This document shows positions 7,531 to 15,782 of a stretch of DNA of 20,270 bases, in pieces. Source of the DNA: an uncultured Holophagaceae bacterium. Lineage in GTDB: Bacteria; Acidobacteriota; Holophagae; Holophagales; Holophagaceae. Under the pieces are notes generated by a model, which searched no databases, was not told the DNA's origin, and saw only the letters and a program-made list of their open reading frames with translations. Made by a program: the position numbers and the translations under genes. Location of the stretch: positions 1 through 20,270 of the forward strand of contig CAIRAS010000388.1 of NCBI GenBank assembly GCA_903876615.1, read 5' to 3'. How positions within the stretch are numbered: position 1 is the first letter of the stretch; every line of letters starts with the position of its first letter.

Positions 7531-9546
7531 TTGGATCAGTCCTTCGACGATGTCTGGGCGGAATGCGAGGACCTGTTCGGGCAGGCCCGGGAGACCCTTG
7601 CCACCCTGAAGGAGCCGCAGCCGGCCCACGTGGTCCAGGCCTCGGTGAATGCGCTGTTCCGGACCACGCACACCCTCAAGGGGATGGCCGGGATGCTTGG
7701 CTACCCCGTGTTCAGCAAGGCGGCCCACCGGCTGGAGGACATCTTTGACCTCATGCGCAAGGGCCGGCTGCGCTCCACGGACTCCCTGATCGAGACCCTG
7801 GAGGCGGGCGTGCTCGCCCTCGAGTCGGGGCTCGACGGCCTCCGCCGGGGGCGGCCCGAACCCGAGGACTATCTCCAGCCCGTGCGCCGCCAGATCGGGG
7901 AGCTGGAAGCCATGGCCCGGCCGACGGAGGGGCAGGCCCAGGACCTGACCACCCTCCTGGACCTGCCTCTGGAGACGCTCAAGGCCCTGTCGGAGTATGA
8001 GCGGACGCGGGTGACGGCAGTGCTCCTGGCCGGGACCCCCATCCATGGGCTCGGCATCTGCCTCGACTACAGCACCTTCGATGAGCGCCTCCGGGCCATC
8101 AGCGAGGCCCTGGGCACCCGGGGGGAGCTGATCTCTACGCTGCCCTGGGACCTGCCGCCGGACCGGGAGGGGCTGGCCTTCCTGCTGCTCTGGGCGGGAG
8201 CGGCCCTGGAGCCCCTCCCTGTCGAGGCGGGAGAGGTTCTGGAGAGCCGGCAGCTGGTGGACCCGGCCCTGATTCCGGCCAGCCTGCGGGCGCCGACGCC
8301 GACGGAGTTGGCGACCGCCAGCTCGCACGAGAGCCCCGCCGCGCCGGTGGCCCCGGTGCACGATGGCGAGATCCTGCGCCTGCCCGCCCAGCGGGTGGAG
8401 GCGCTGGAGGCCCGCCTCATGACCGTGGGCCAGCTCCGGGACAGCGCCAGCCGGCTGCTTCGAAGGGTCGAGGAGGCCGAGCTGGACGCGCCCCGGGCCC
8501 TCCTCTCCGAGATGGAGACGGGGCTGCTGGACGTCCAGAAGTCCCTCCTGCAGATGCGCATGGTCAAGGTGGAGAGCCTCTTCTCGCGCATCGAGCCCAT
8601 GGTGAAGAGCCTGAGCCGGGACCTGGGCAAGCCGGTGCGCCTGCAGTTCCAGGGGGGGGAGCTGGAAGTGGAGCGGAGCCTCCTCAGCCGCCTGGCCGAT
8701 CCCTTCCTGCACCTGGTCCGGAACGCCCTGGACCACGGCCTGGAGCTGCCCTCCGAGCGCCTGGCCCAGGGCAAGACGGAGACGGGGACCCTGAAACTCT
8801 CCGCCAGCCAGTGGGGACGCAACCTGCGCTTCGACCTGCGCGATGATGGCCGGGGCTTCGACCTGGCCCGCATCGAGGCCCGGGGCCTGGAGCTGGGGCT
8901 GCTGGAGGCCGGGGAGCGGCCCGACCCGGAGCGGCTGCTCCGGCTCTCCCTGGAGCCGGGCTTCTCGACCCAGGACCAGGCCTCCCAGATCTCGGGGCGT
9001 GGCGTGGGCATGGATGTGGTGCGCTCCGAGGTGGAGAGCCTCGGCGGCGAGATCCACCTCTCCACGGAGCCGCGCCGGGGCAGCCTCATCCGCCTGACGC
9101 TGCCCCTCAGCCGGGCGGTGGTGAACTGCCTGAAGGTCCGCTGCGAGGGGCAGGTGTTCGGCATCCCGCTGGCCAGTGTCCTGCGGGTCCAGGCCGGCCG
9201 GGTCCCCCTCCGCGGAGGCGAGCGGGTGGAAGTCCTCGGCACGTCCATCCCCCTGGAGTCCCTCCAGGCCTGCCTGGGCCTGCGGGAGCCTGGGGCGCAG
9301 CGCACCTTCGTGGTGCTCACCCAGCAAGGGGGACCGGCCGGGCGGGGCAGCTTCGAGGTGGCTCTCGGCGTGGACCAGGTGCTGGGCCGGGGCGACGTGC
9401 TGCTGAGAAGCCTGCCGGAGCTGGCCCAGACGCCCGGCATCATGGGCGGCAGCCCCCAGGAGGACGGCATCCTCTGGGTGGTGGACCCCGAGGCGGTGCT
9501 GGGTCTGGCCATGGATTCGCTCATGCGGCGGGTGGCCAGTGTCTGA
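7531..9546 (+). CDS. cheA: Chemotaxis-type histidine kinase CheA (FrzE-like middle region)
   Basis: Receptor-coupled kinase, 671 aa. The P1 (HPt) domain has phospho-acceptor His47 in HTLKGMAGMLG. Residues 150-230 (LSEYERTRVTAVLLAG...LDYSTFDERL...LISTLP) do not look like an E. coli P2 domain; they resemble, from memory, the middle domain of FrzE/PilL-type CheA proteins. A Pro/Ala linker (250-277) is followed by the P3 dimerisation helices (about 280-365). The ATPase domain has N-box HLVRNALDHG (394-403), G1 DDGRGFD (438-444) and G2 GRGVGMDVV (489-497), all intact. A CheW-like P5 domain (527-671) closes the protein. There is no C-terminal receiver, unlike FrzE itself. The TTG start has a good Shine-Dalgarno, and the stop overlaps the cheW start by 8 nt. 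No CheY, CheR or CheB lies in the window, so the phosphorylation target is unknown. Confidence 0.93.
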   Translation: MDQSFDDVWAECEDLFGQARETLATLKEPQPAHVVQASVNALFRTTHTLKGMAGMLGYPVFSKAAHRLEDIFDLMRKGRLRSTDSLIETLEAGVLALESGLDGLRRGRPEPEDYLQPVRRQIGELEAMARPTEGQAQDLTTLLDLPLETLKALSEYERTRVTAVLLAGTPIHGLGICLDYSTFDERLRAISEALGTRGELISTLPWDLPPDREGLAFLLLWAGAALEPLPVEAGEVLESRQLVDPALIPASLRAPTPTELATASSHESPAAPVAPVHDGEILRLPAQRVEALEARLMTVGQLRDSASRLLRRVEEAELDAPRALLSEMETGLLDVQKSLLQMRMVKVESLFSRIEPMVKSLSRDLGKPVRLQFQGGELEVERSLLSRLADPFLHLVRNALDHGLELPSERLAQGKTETGTLKLSASQWGRNLRFDLRDDGRGFDLARIEARGLELGLLEAGERPDPERLLRLSLEPGFSTQDQASQISGRGVGMDVVRSEVESLGGEIHLSTEPRRGSLIRLTLPLSRAVVNCLKVRCEGQVFGIPLASVLRVQAGRVPLRGGERVEVLGTSIPLESLQACLGLREPGAQRTFVVLTQQGGPAGRGSFEVALGVDQVLGRGDVLLRSLPELAQTPGIMGGSPQEDGILWVVDPEAVLGLAMDSLMRRVASV

Positions 9547-9970
9547 TTCCGGGAGCTGGCTCCTGGTGAGGGCCGCCGGGCGCGACCTCCTGCTGTCCAC
9601 CCGGGAGCTGCGGGAGGTGGTGGATCCCTCGCCGCCGAGCCCGCTGCCCGGGGTGCTCCCGGGCATTCATGGGGTCGTTCTCCATCAGGGGGAGTTCCTG
9701 CCCGTGCTGGCCTGGGAGGAACTGCCCGGTGGCCGACGGCCCGAGGGTCCACCCGAGGCTCTGGCGGTGTTGCGCACGCGCCTGGCCCTGCCACTCGAGC
9801 GGCTGGTGGGGACACTCGATGAGCTGCCCGGGCCCTGGGTGGAACCTGAGGACGATGATGCCGCGCGGGGCTGGCTCGGGGCTTCGGTCCAGCTCCGTGG
9901 GTTGGCGGTCCGGCAGCTGAATGTGGAAGGGCTGCTCGAGCTCCTGCGCCGGTTCCGGAGTGAGCGCTGA
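9539..9970 (+). CDS. cheW: CheW-like coupling protein
   Basis: Short CheW-domain protein (143 aa) that should bridge CheA and methyl-accepting receptors at the inner membrane. The fold is recognisable from WLLVRAAGRDLLLSTRELREVV at the N-terminus (the CheW strand pattern that precedes a regulatory loop) and from GIHGVVLHQGEFLPVLAW (about 42-59), which lines up with the family core 'G.inlRG..vPvidl'. The Arg of that motif, important in E. coli CheW (Arg62), is Gln here. The GTG start overlaps the cheA stop by 8 nt, which makes coupling to cheA near certain. The protein is acidic and Pro-rich in loops. Alternatives such as a free P5-like domain mean the same thing functionally. Confidence 0.82.
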   Translation: MSDSGSWLLVRAAGRDLLLSTRELREVVDPSPPSPLPGVLPGIHGVVLHQGEFLPVLAWEELPGGRRPEGPPEALAVLRTRLALPLERLVGTLDELPGPWVEPEDDDAARGWLGASVQLRGLAVRQLNVEGLLELLRRFRSER

Positions 9971-9995
9971 CGCGGTGCGCCCTTCGTGCGACAAT
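9967..9995 (+). promoter_or_regulatory. Candidate sigma-70-type promoter for fabH-rsmD
   Basis: CTGACG (9967-9972), a 17-nt spacer and GACAAT (9990-9995) each match the -35 and -10 consensus at four of six positions. It overlaps the cheW stop; a start near 10002 would leave a short leader before fabH. Weak evidence. Confidence 0.27.
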
Positions 9996-10009
9996 GAGCG
10001 TTTCGCTCC

Positions 10010-10014
10010 GGAGG
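10010..10014 (+). promoter_or_regulatory. Ribosome-binding site of fabH
   Basis: GGAGG, 4 nt before the TTG at 10019. It decides the fabH start; the nearby ATG at 9994 is in another frame. Confidence 0.6.
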
Positions 10015-10018
10015 CCCC

Positions 10019-11020
10019 TTGAACCGTCGCCTTGCCGCCCCCGCGGGAATCACCGCCACCGGGCAGTGTTTTCCCCCTCGCGTGGTCACCAACGACGATC
10101 TTTCCAAGATCATGGAGACCAACGACGAGTGGATCCGGAGCCGCACGGGCATCCGCGAGCGGCGCTGGGTTGAACCCGGCACGGGGGCTTCGAAGCTCGG
10201 GGCGCCCGCCCTGCAGATGGCCCTCGACAACCGGGGCATCAAGGCCACGGAACTGGACGCCATCATCGTCGCCACGGTGACGCCGGATACCCTCTTCCCC
10301 GCGACGGCCTGCCGCATTCAGGAGATGGTTGGAGCCACCAACGCCTTCGGCTTCGACCTGAGCGCCGCCTGTTCGGGCTTCCTCTACGCCCTCACCACCG
10401 CCGCCAGCCTGGTCGCCGCTGGGGGAGTCAAGTGCGTGGGGGTGGTCGGCGTCGACATCATGTCCACTGTCATCGACCTCGAGGACCGGACCACCTCGGT
10501 GCTCTTCGGTGACGGCGCGGGCGCGGTCATCGTGGAGCGCGTGGAGGAGGGCCTCGGCATCCTGGATTTCGAGCACTGCATTGACGGCTCTGGGGGCTGT
10601 TTCCTCCATATGCCCGCGGGCGGTTCCGCGAGTCCGGCCACGGCCGAGACCGTTGCGGCCCGGGATCACTACATCCACCAGTCCGGCAGCGAGGTCTTCA
10701 AGAAGGCCGTCCGGGAGATGGCTGACAACAGCCGCCTGCTCATGGACCGAAACGGCTTCACCGGGGACCAGCTCAAGCTCTTCGTTCCCCATCAGGCCAA
10801 CATCCGGATCATGGATGCCGCTGCCAAGCGCCTGGAGCTGGACCCCTCGCGGATGATGGTGAACATCGACCAGTTCGGGAACACCACGGCGGCGACCATT
10901 CCCACGGCGCTGCACCAAGCCTGGGAGCAGGGCCGCATGGCGAAGGGCGACCTGGTGGCCTTGGCTGCCTTCGGCGCCGGCTTCACCTGGGGTTCCACCC
11001 TCCTCCGCTGGGCCTACTGA
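10019..11020 (+). CDS. fabH: Beta-ketoacyl-ACP synthase III
   Basis: Starts type II fatty-acid synthesis by condensing acetyl-CoA (or a branched primer) with malonyl-ACP in the cytoplasm. It is 333 aa, the family's usual length. The catalytic triad is complete: Cys118 in DLSAACSGFLYAL, His258 in VPHQANIRI and Asn288 in GNTTAATIP. Other family stretches include NDEWIRSRTGIRERR (35-49), VLFGDGAGAV (161-170) and the C-terminal FGAGFTWG (318-325). The TTG start is 48 nt after cheW. rsmD follows after a 10-nt gap. In many bacteria fabH sits with plsX and other fab genes; here it stands alone between chemotaxis genes. Primer specificity cannot be read from the sequence. Confidence 0.95.
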   Translation: MNRRLAAPAGITATGQCFPPRVVTNDDLSKIMETNDEWIRSRTGIRERRWVEPGTGASKLGAPALQMALDNRGIKATELDAIIVATVTPDTLFPATACRIQEMVGATNAFGFDLSAACSGFLYALTTAASLVAAGGVKCVGVVGVDIMSTVIDLEDRTTSVLFGDGAGAVIVERVEEGLGILDFEHCIDGSGGCFLHMPAGGSASPATAETVAARDHYIHQSGSEVFKKAVREMADNSRLLMDRNGFTGDQLKLFVPHQANIRIMDAAAKRLELDPSRMMVNIDQFGNTTAATIPTALHQAWEQGRMAKGDLVALAAFGAGFTWGSTLLRWAY

Positions 11021-11030
11021 GCCAACCGCC

Positions 11031-11561
11031 ATGCGCGTCGTGGCCGGCACCCTGAAGGGCCGCCGCGTGGTGGCGCCCCCGCCCGGAGACCTGCGGGTGC
11101 GCCCCACCTCCGACCGGGCCCGGGAAGCGCTCTTCTCCATCCTCCAGCGCTGGCCCCAGGGTGCCTTCCTGGACCTCTGCGCCGGCACGGGGGCGGTGGG
11201 GCTCGAGGCCCACTCCCGGGGCTACGCGCCCGTGGTGTGCCTGGAAGCCGCCGAGCCCGGCTGGACCTGCCTGCAGAAGAACGTGGCGGGCCTGCCGGTC
11301 CAGGCCCTGCGGGGCGACCTCCGCCGCCTCGGGCCCAAGGCCTTTGCCGGGCAGGCGGTGATCTTCCTGGATCCGCCCTACGAGGGGGCGGCGGACCTCT
11401 GGCTCCGCTCGGCGGCAGCGCTCCGGGCCTGGATCTCCTCAGACGGCATCCTGGTCTTCGAAACGGGCCGTGACACCGCGCTGGAATTACAGACAGGCTG
11501 GAGGCTGGCCGAAATACGGGAATATGGCTCAGCCCGATTCCATCTCTGGATCCCCGCCTGA
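11031..11561 (+). CDS. rsmD: 16S rRNA (guanine(966)-N2)-methyltransferase RsmD
   Basis: SAM-dependent enzyme that methylates G966 of 16S rRNA in the 30S subunit. It is 176 aa, normal for the family. It starts with MRVVAGTLKGRR, has the signature RPTSDRAREALFSIL (24-38), the SAM-binding motif FLDLCAGTGAVGLEA (46-60) and the catalytic DPPY (114-117), in the usual order. ATG start 10 nt after fabH. In many genomes rsmD is followed by coaD; here the next gene is a receptor, whose start codon lies inside the last 38 nt of rsmD. Confidence 0.94.
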   Translation: MRVVAGTLKGRRVVAPPPGDLRVRPTSDRAREALFSILQRWPQGAFLDLCAGTGAVGLEAHSRGYAPVVCLEAAEPGWTCLQKNVAGLPVQALRGDLRRLGPKAFAGQAVIFLDPPYEGAADLWLRSAAALRAWISSDGILVFETGRDTALELQTGWRLAEIREYGSARFHLWIPA

Positions 11562-14070
11562 ATTCAAGGCGGAGCCTGTGGTTCAGCTTGGGCAGGCTGA
11601 CCGGGAGCAGGTCCTCCGGCATCTGAGCATGGGGACAGGCATCATCTGGGTCCTGCTGTTCATGGTGACGGCCATCCTGCTGGTCTTCGTGGCGCCGCCG
11701 GGCTTCCACTTCACGGCCAAGGGCGCCCTGGTGGCCCTGGGCTGCCTCCTGCTGACCAGCGGTGGGAGCCTCCTGCAGGTCCGACACTTCGGGCGCCACC
11801 TGGCCACGCGGGATCTGGGCCCCGAGTCCTACCGGCTGCTGACCCGCTTCCCGCAGTCCTCCTCACTCCTGTATTTCCTGCTGGGCTTGGGCCTTAGCGC
11901 TGCCGGCTACCTCTGGATGAAGCTCTACCTGGGCCAGAGTGTCTGGATCAGCTTCATCAGCGCGGCGATGTTCTCCACCCTGGTGGCCGTCAGCGCCATC
12001 TGCCACTACTTCATCGCCAAGCAGAACCTCATGAGGCTCTTCAAGCTGCTGGCGGGGCAGCCCGGCTTCAACGATTCCTTCGCGCGGTTCTCCACCAGCC
12101 TGCGTGCGAAGTTCGGCTTCGGTTTTCTGGGCATCACCGGTGGGGTCCTCCTTCTCTCGATTCTCGTGTCCGGCCTGACCCTGCAGTCCTCCATCCGGGC
12201 GAAGGCCGCCCGGTATGCCCAGAACGAGCTGGTGAACCTCGCGGATTCCGTGGCCTTCGTGGCGGAGATGAACACCACCCCGGAAGACCTGGAGGCCTTC
12301 CTTAGCACCCTGAAGCTCGGCGCCGGGGGCGGCGTCTCGCTCCGTCTGCCGGTGGCCCGGGGCGGCCGAGTGCTCGGTTCACGGCTCCAGCCCGCCGGGG
12401 GCGGGGACATCCTGGTGGTCCAGGCCCTGCCGGACGGCTCGGAGCTCCGTGCCGTGATCCCGGAAGCGGAGTATGCCGACGCCATCTGGAAGGCCCTCCG
12501 GCCCAACCTGGCCATCCTCATCCTGGCGGCCGCCTTCCTCGCCTACTTCATTCCCCTGATTTTGCGGGATGTGCAACAGCCACTCCTGCTCCTGACCCGC
12601 AACACCCAGCGGGTGGGCGAAGGTCGCATCGACCGCCTGGACCCCGTCTACAGTGACGACGAAGCCACTGCGCTGGTGCAGGGGTTCGGCCACATGGTGG
12701 GCAGCCTGCGGGGGATGGTGGTCCAGATTCGCTCCGCCAGCCGCGACCTGGCGAAGGCCAGCACGCTGATCCGCGAATCCGGCGATGGGGTCCGCCATTC
12801 CAACTTGGGGCAGCGCCAGCTCATCGAGGCCTTCCACCACGAGATCAACGAGCTGACCGACACCTCCATCGGCATCAGCGCGAGCTCCATGCAGCTGAGC
12901 CTCGCCTCCGAGAGCACCAACACCACCATTGTGGAGATGGCGGCCAGCGTCCAGCAGATCAACCAGAGCATGGATGAGCTCCTCCTGGTCGTGGAGGGCA
13001 TCACCTCTGCCATCCGGGACTTCGATGTCGCCATCAAGAACGTGGGCAAGAACATCGACCATCTGGCGGGCCATGCCGAGCACACCAAGGAGTTCGCCGA
13101 GAACCTGGAGCAGAGCACCACTGCCATCGATGACAGCGTGAAAATCGCCCAGCGCTACACCAAGAAGGTCATCCACAACGCGGGCCGGGGCATGGAGCTG
13201 GTGGCCCGGAACCGCGAGAAGATCCAGGTCATCGAGCGCGTCGTGCAGGACTTCCACGGCACCACCCGCACCCTGCTGCAGCTCGGCGCGGACATCGCCA
13301 AGATCCTCGACTACATCGGCGACCACACCCAGCAGACCAACATGCTGGCCCTCAATGCGGCCATCATCGCCTCCCAGGGCGGTTCCGGCGTGGACCAGTC
13401 GAAGGGCTTCTCGGTGGTGGCTGACGAGATCAAGGTGCTCTCGGAGCAGACCAGCCGCTCGACCCAGGAGATCCAGCAGATCATCGGCACCCTCCAGGCG
13501 GAGATCCGGAAGGCCTACCAGCAGGTGGAGCTGGGCCTGGACGCCGTCCGGGATGGTGCCGACTCCGTGGGGCAGAGCGAAGTGGCGCTGCAGGCCATCC
13601 TGGAGTCCGTGAGCGAAACGGACAGCGTGGTGGAGAGCATCCATGCGGAGACCCTCCAGCAGGCCGGGCAGGCGTCCCTGATCCACGAGGCCAACCGCAA
13701 CATCCACAACCAGGTGGAGACCATCCGCTCGGTCATCGAGGAACAGCAGCAGACCAGCAACTACATCCTCTCGCTGGCCATGAACGTCCAGCAGGCCACC
13801 TCGGTGGTGCGGGACTCGACCCGGGAACAGAGCACCGGCAGCGACGAGATCGCCAAGGCCACCGAGCAGGTCCGAGCCCTGGCAAGCCACCTCCACGAGA
13901 TCCTCGCCCGTCAGGAGGACCACGTGGTCTCCCTGAAGGCGACGATGAACCGGGTCCTCGGCAAGGCCCTGGAGAGCGAGCGGGCCATCGAGGCCTCCAA
14001 CGGCGCGGTGGAGCAACTGGGCCTGCAGGTCCACATGCTCAACCGCGAGGTGAACCTCTTCAAGTTCTAG
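11524..14070 (+). CDS. Methyl-accepting chemotaxis protein, six membrane segments, long signalling rod
   Basis: Membrane receptor feeding a CheA/CheW pathway; 848 aa from the ATG at 11524. Predicted membrane segments are near 38-57, 65-85, 114-133, 141-160, 198-220 and 326-347, with a small periplasmic domain (221-325) between the last two; the ligand is unknown. A HAMP domain follows (about 348-400), then a long coiled coil with the hairpin tip around 604-630 (QTNMLALNAAI..., KGFSVVADEI). At the tip the usual Glu and Arg trimer-contact residues read Ile614 and Gln617, and about three residues are inserted before KGF. Each arm is roughly 210-220 residues, far longer than the E. coli type and nearer the 58H/64H classes. 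The start overlaps rsmD by 38 nt. An in-frame GTG at 11470 (overlap 92 nt) and a GTG at 11578 are alternatives. The histidine kinase follows in the same direction. Confidence 0.88.
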   Translation: MAQPDSISGSPPEFKAEPVVQLGQADREQVLRHLSMGTGIIWVLLFMVTAILLVFVAPPGFHFTAKGALVALGCLLLTSGGSLLQVRHFGRHLATRDLGPESYRLLTRFPQSSSLLYFLLGLGLSAAGYLWMKLYLGQSVWISFISAAMFSTLVAVSAICHYFIAKQNLMRLFKLLAGQPGFNDSFARFSTSLRAKFGFGFLGITGGVLLLSILVSGLTLQSSIRAKAARYAQNELVNLADSVAFVAEMNTTPEDLEAFLSTLKLGAGGGVSLRLPVARGGRVLGSRLQPAGGGDILVVQALPDGSELRAVIPEAEYADAIWKALRPNLAILILAAAFLAYFIPLILRDVQQPLLLLTRNTQRVGEGRIDRLDPVYSDDEATALVQGFGHMVGSLRGMVVQIRSASRDLAKASTLIRESGDGVRHSNLGQRQLIEAFHHEINELTDTSIGISASSMQLSLASESTNTTIVEMAASVQQINQSMDELLLVVEGITSAIRDFDVAIKNVGKNIDHLAGHAEHTKEFAENLEQSTTAIDDSVKIAQRYTKKVIHNAGRGMELVARNREKIQVIERVVQDFHGTTRTLLQLGADIAKILDYIGDHTQQTNMLALNAAIIASQGGSGVDQSKGFSVVADEIKVLSEQTSRSTQEIQQIIGTLQAEIRKAYQQVELGLDAVRDGADSVGQSEVALQAILESVSETDSVVESIHAETLQQAGQASLIHEANRNIHNQVETIRSVIEEQQQTSNYILSLAMNVQQATSVVRDSTREQSTGSDEIAKATEQVRALASHLHEILARQEDHVVSLKATMNRVLGKALESERAIEASNGAVEQLGLQVHMLNREVNLFKF

Positions 14071-14111
14071 GGTGAATGCTAGGCTGTAAGGCGATACCCC
14101 GGGCTTCGCGC

Positions 14112-15782
14112 ATGTTCCGTCTCTCCATCAAGACCAAGCTGAGCACCGTCATCAGCATCCTGGTGCTCTCCTTCATCTCCTTCAACCTGCTCTACTACCC
14201 GCGCTGGGTGGAGAAGCAGATCCGCACCCAGGCGGAGCTCAGCGCCCGCCAGGTGGCGGAGACCGCCAGCTATGCCTTGGGGCCCGCTGTCAGCGCCGGA
14301 AACACCCGGGACATCGCCCGGGTGCTCCAGGGGGTGCAGAACATCCCGGCCTTCCGGTTCAGCGCGGTGTTCGGTTCCCAGGGGGAGGCCCTGGACAGCA
14401 CCCCGACCACGCCAGAGTGGGCCATGGGGCAGCTCCTGAAGGACGGCATCTCCCACACCTACGCGCGGCGGGAGGACAACATGCTGGTGGCGGTGGCGCC
14501 GGTGTTCTACGAGGAGCCCCGGGCTGATCAGGTGGGGACGCTGGTCATCGGGTTCACCACCGAAGGCACCCAGCGGGCCGTGCGGGAGAACATCAAGGCC
14601 AGCCTGACCCTGGGCCTGGTCACCCTCGTGCTGGGCATTGCCGCGGCGGTCCTCCTCTCCAACCGCTACCTCCGCCCGGTGATTGAGCTCACCGAGGCCG
14701 CGCAGAAGGTGGCTTCAGGCAGCCTGGAGACGGTCTCAGTGAAGGTCACCACCCGGGACGAGATCCAGGACCTCAGCCACTCCTTCCAGGTGATGACCGA
14801 CAAGCTCCGAATTTCCCGGGACGAGATCGAGCGGCAGACCCGGCTGCTCGAATACCGGGTCCAGGAGCGCACCCGGCAGCTCATGGAGACCATCTGGGAA
14901 CTGGAGGAGATCCGCTCCAACCTCGAGCAGCTGGTGCTGGACCGAACCCGGGGCCTCGAGCAGAGCCGCACGGAGCTGAAGGCCTGGGCCGACACCCTGG
15001 AGGAGAAGGTCCATGAGAAGACTCAGGAGCTGCGGGACCTCAACGAGAACCTGGTGGCCAGCTTCCAGAAGCTGAAGGAAGTCGACCATCTCAAGGATGA
15101 GTTCCTGGCCAACATGAGCCACGAGCTGAGGACACCGCTGAACTCCATCATCGGCTTCTCCGGCATGCTGATGCAGGATCCCCAAGGCAGGATGGGCGCA
15201 GAGGCGAAGGTGGATCTCCAGATCATCTACCAGAACGGGCGGTCCCTCCTGGGCCTCATTGATTCGATCCTGGACCTATCCAAGATTGAAGCGGGCAAGA
15301 TGGAACTGCTGCTGGAGGAGGTCGATCCCGTGCTTCTGCTTGATGAGGTGAAAGCCATGGCGGTCGGACTCATCAAGGGCCGCCCCATCTCCCTCGAATA
15401 CCAGCGGCCCGCCGGTGCCATCCGGGTGATGGGCGACGCGGATCGGCTACGCCAGGTCTTCACGAACCTGGCCGGCAATGCCGTCAAGTTCACGGAGGCA
15501 GGCCGGGTGCGCATCTCGGCCGCCCAGGAGGGCAGGCTGTTCCGGGTGCGCATCGAGGACACCGGCATCGGCATGAACGAGGCCGAGCTGGAGCGCCTCT
15601 TCGTCCCCTTCCAGCAGGTGGACGGCAGCATCACCCGGCGCTTCGGCGGCACGGGCCTGGGCCTCGCCATCAGTCAGAAATTCATGGGTCTGATGGCCGG
15701 TCGCATCACCGCCAGCAGCCGCAAGGGTGAGGGGAGCGTCTTCGAAGTGGAGATGCCAACCCTCCAGGGTGAGCGCCCATGA
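14112..15782 (+). CDS. Membrane sensor histidine kinase with HAMP and repeat coiled coil
   Basis: Sensor kinase of 556 aa. TM1 (9-29), a periplasmic region of about 130 residues (30-162) that could be Cache-like, TM2 (163-183), HAMP (184-236), then a coiled coil built of three 25-residue repeats (246-320). The HisKA domain has phospho-acceptor His337 in NMSHELRTPLNSI. The ATPase domain is intact: N-box with Asn456 (NLAGNAVKF), G1 DTGIGM (483-488), F-box region PFQQVDGS, G2 GGTGLGLA (512-519). No receiver domain is fused. The ATG at 14112 puts the first membrane helix at the N-terminus as expected; an ATG at 14076 would add 12 residues (MLGCKAIPRASR). It begins 41 nt after the receptor gene, and its stop overlaps the response-regulator ATG (ATGA). 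The regulator is therefore its likely partner. Confidence 0.93.
   Translation: MFRLSIKTKLSTVISILVLSFISFNLLYYPRWVEKQIRTQAELSARQVAETASYALGPAVSAGNTRDIARVLQGVQNIPAFRFSAVFGSQGEALDSTPTTPEWAMGQLLKDGISHTYARREDNMLVAVAPVFYEEPRADQVGTLVIGFTTEGTQRAVRENIKASLTLGLVTLVLGIAAAVLLSNRYLRPVIELTEAAQKVASGSLETVSVKVTTRDEIQDLSHSFQVMTDKLRISRDEIERQTRLLEYRVQERTRQLMETIWELEEIRSNLEQLVLDRTRGLEQSRTELKAWADTLEEKVHEKTQELRDLNENLVASFQKLKEVDHLKDEFLANMSHELRTPLNSIIGFSGMLMQDPQGRMGAEAKVDLQIIYQNGRSLLGLIDSILDLSKIEAGKMELLLEEVDPVLLLDEVKAMAVGLIKGRPISLEYQRPAGAIRVMGDADRLRQVFTNLAGNAVKFTEAGRVRISAAQEGRLFRVRIEDTGIGMNEAELERLFVPFQQVDGSITRRFGGTGLGLAISQKFMGLMAGRITASSRKGEGSVFEVEMPTLQGERP
14847..15071 (+). repeat. Three tandem 25-residue coiled-coil repeats in the histidine kinase
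   Basis: Protein residues 246-270, 271-295 and 296-320 line up without gaps: each starts LE..V...T (LEYRVQERT, LEQLVLDRT, LEEKVHEKT) with Leu again at position 12. The DNA copies (75 nt each) have diverged, so this is an old duplication kept at protein level. A 25-residue unit fits 7+7+11 coiled-coil spacing. Confidence 0.75.

Noticed and set aside
7366..9815. Long open frames on the minus strand opposite cheA (up to 766 codons)
   Set aside because: They are by-products of GC-rich codon use in cheA; the translations are rich in Arg, Gly, Pro, Gln and His, match no family and have no start context.
9994..10018. ATG at 9994 as the fabH start
   Set aside because: It is in a different frame from the FabH sequence.
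12379..14034. 551-codon open frame opposite the MCP gene
   Set aside because: Same cause; the MCP frame has clear HAMP and tip motifs, the opposite frame has none.
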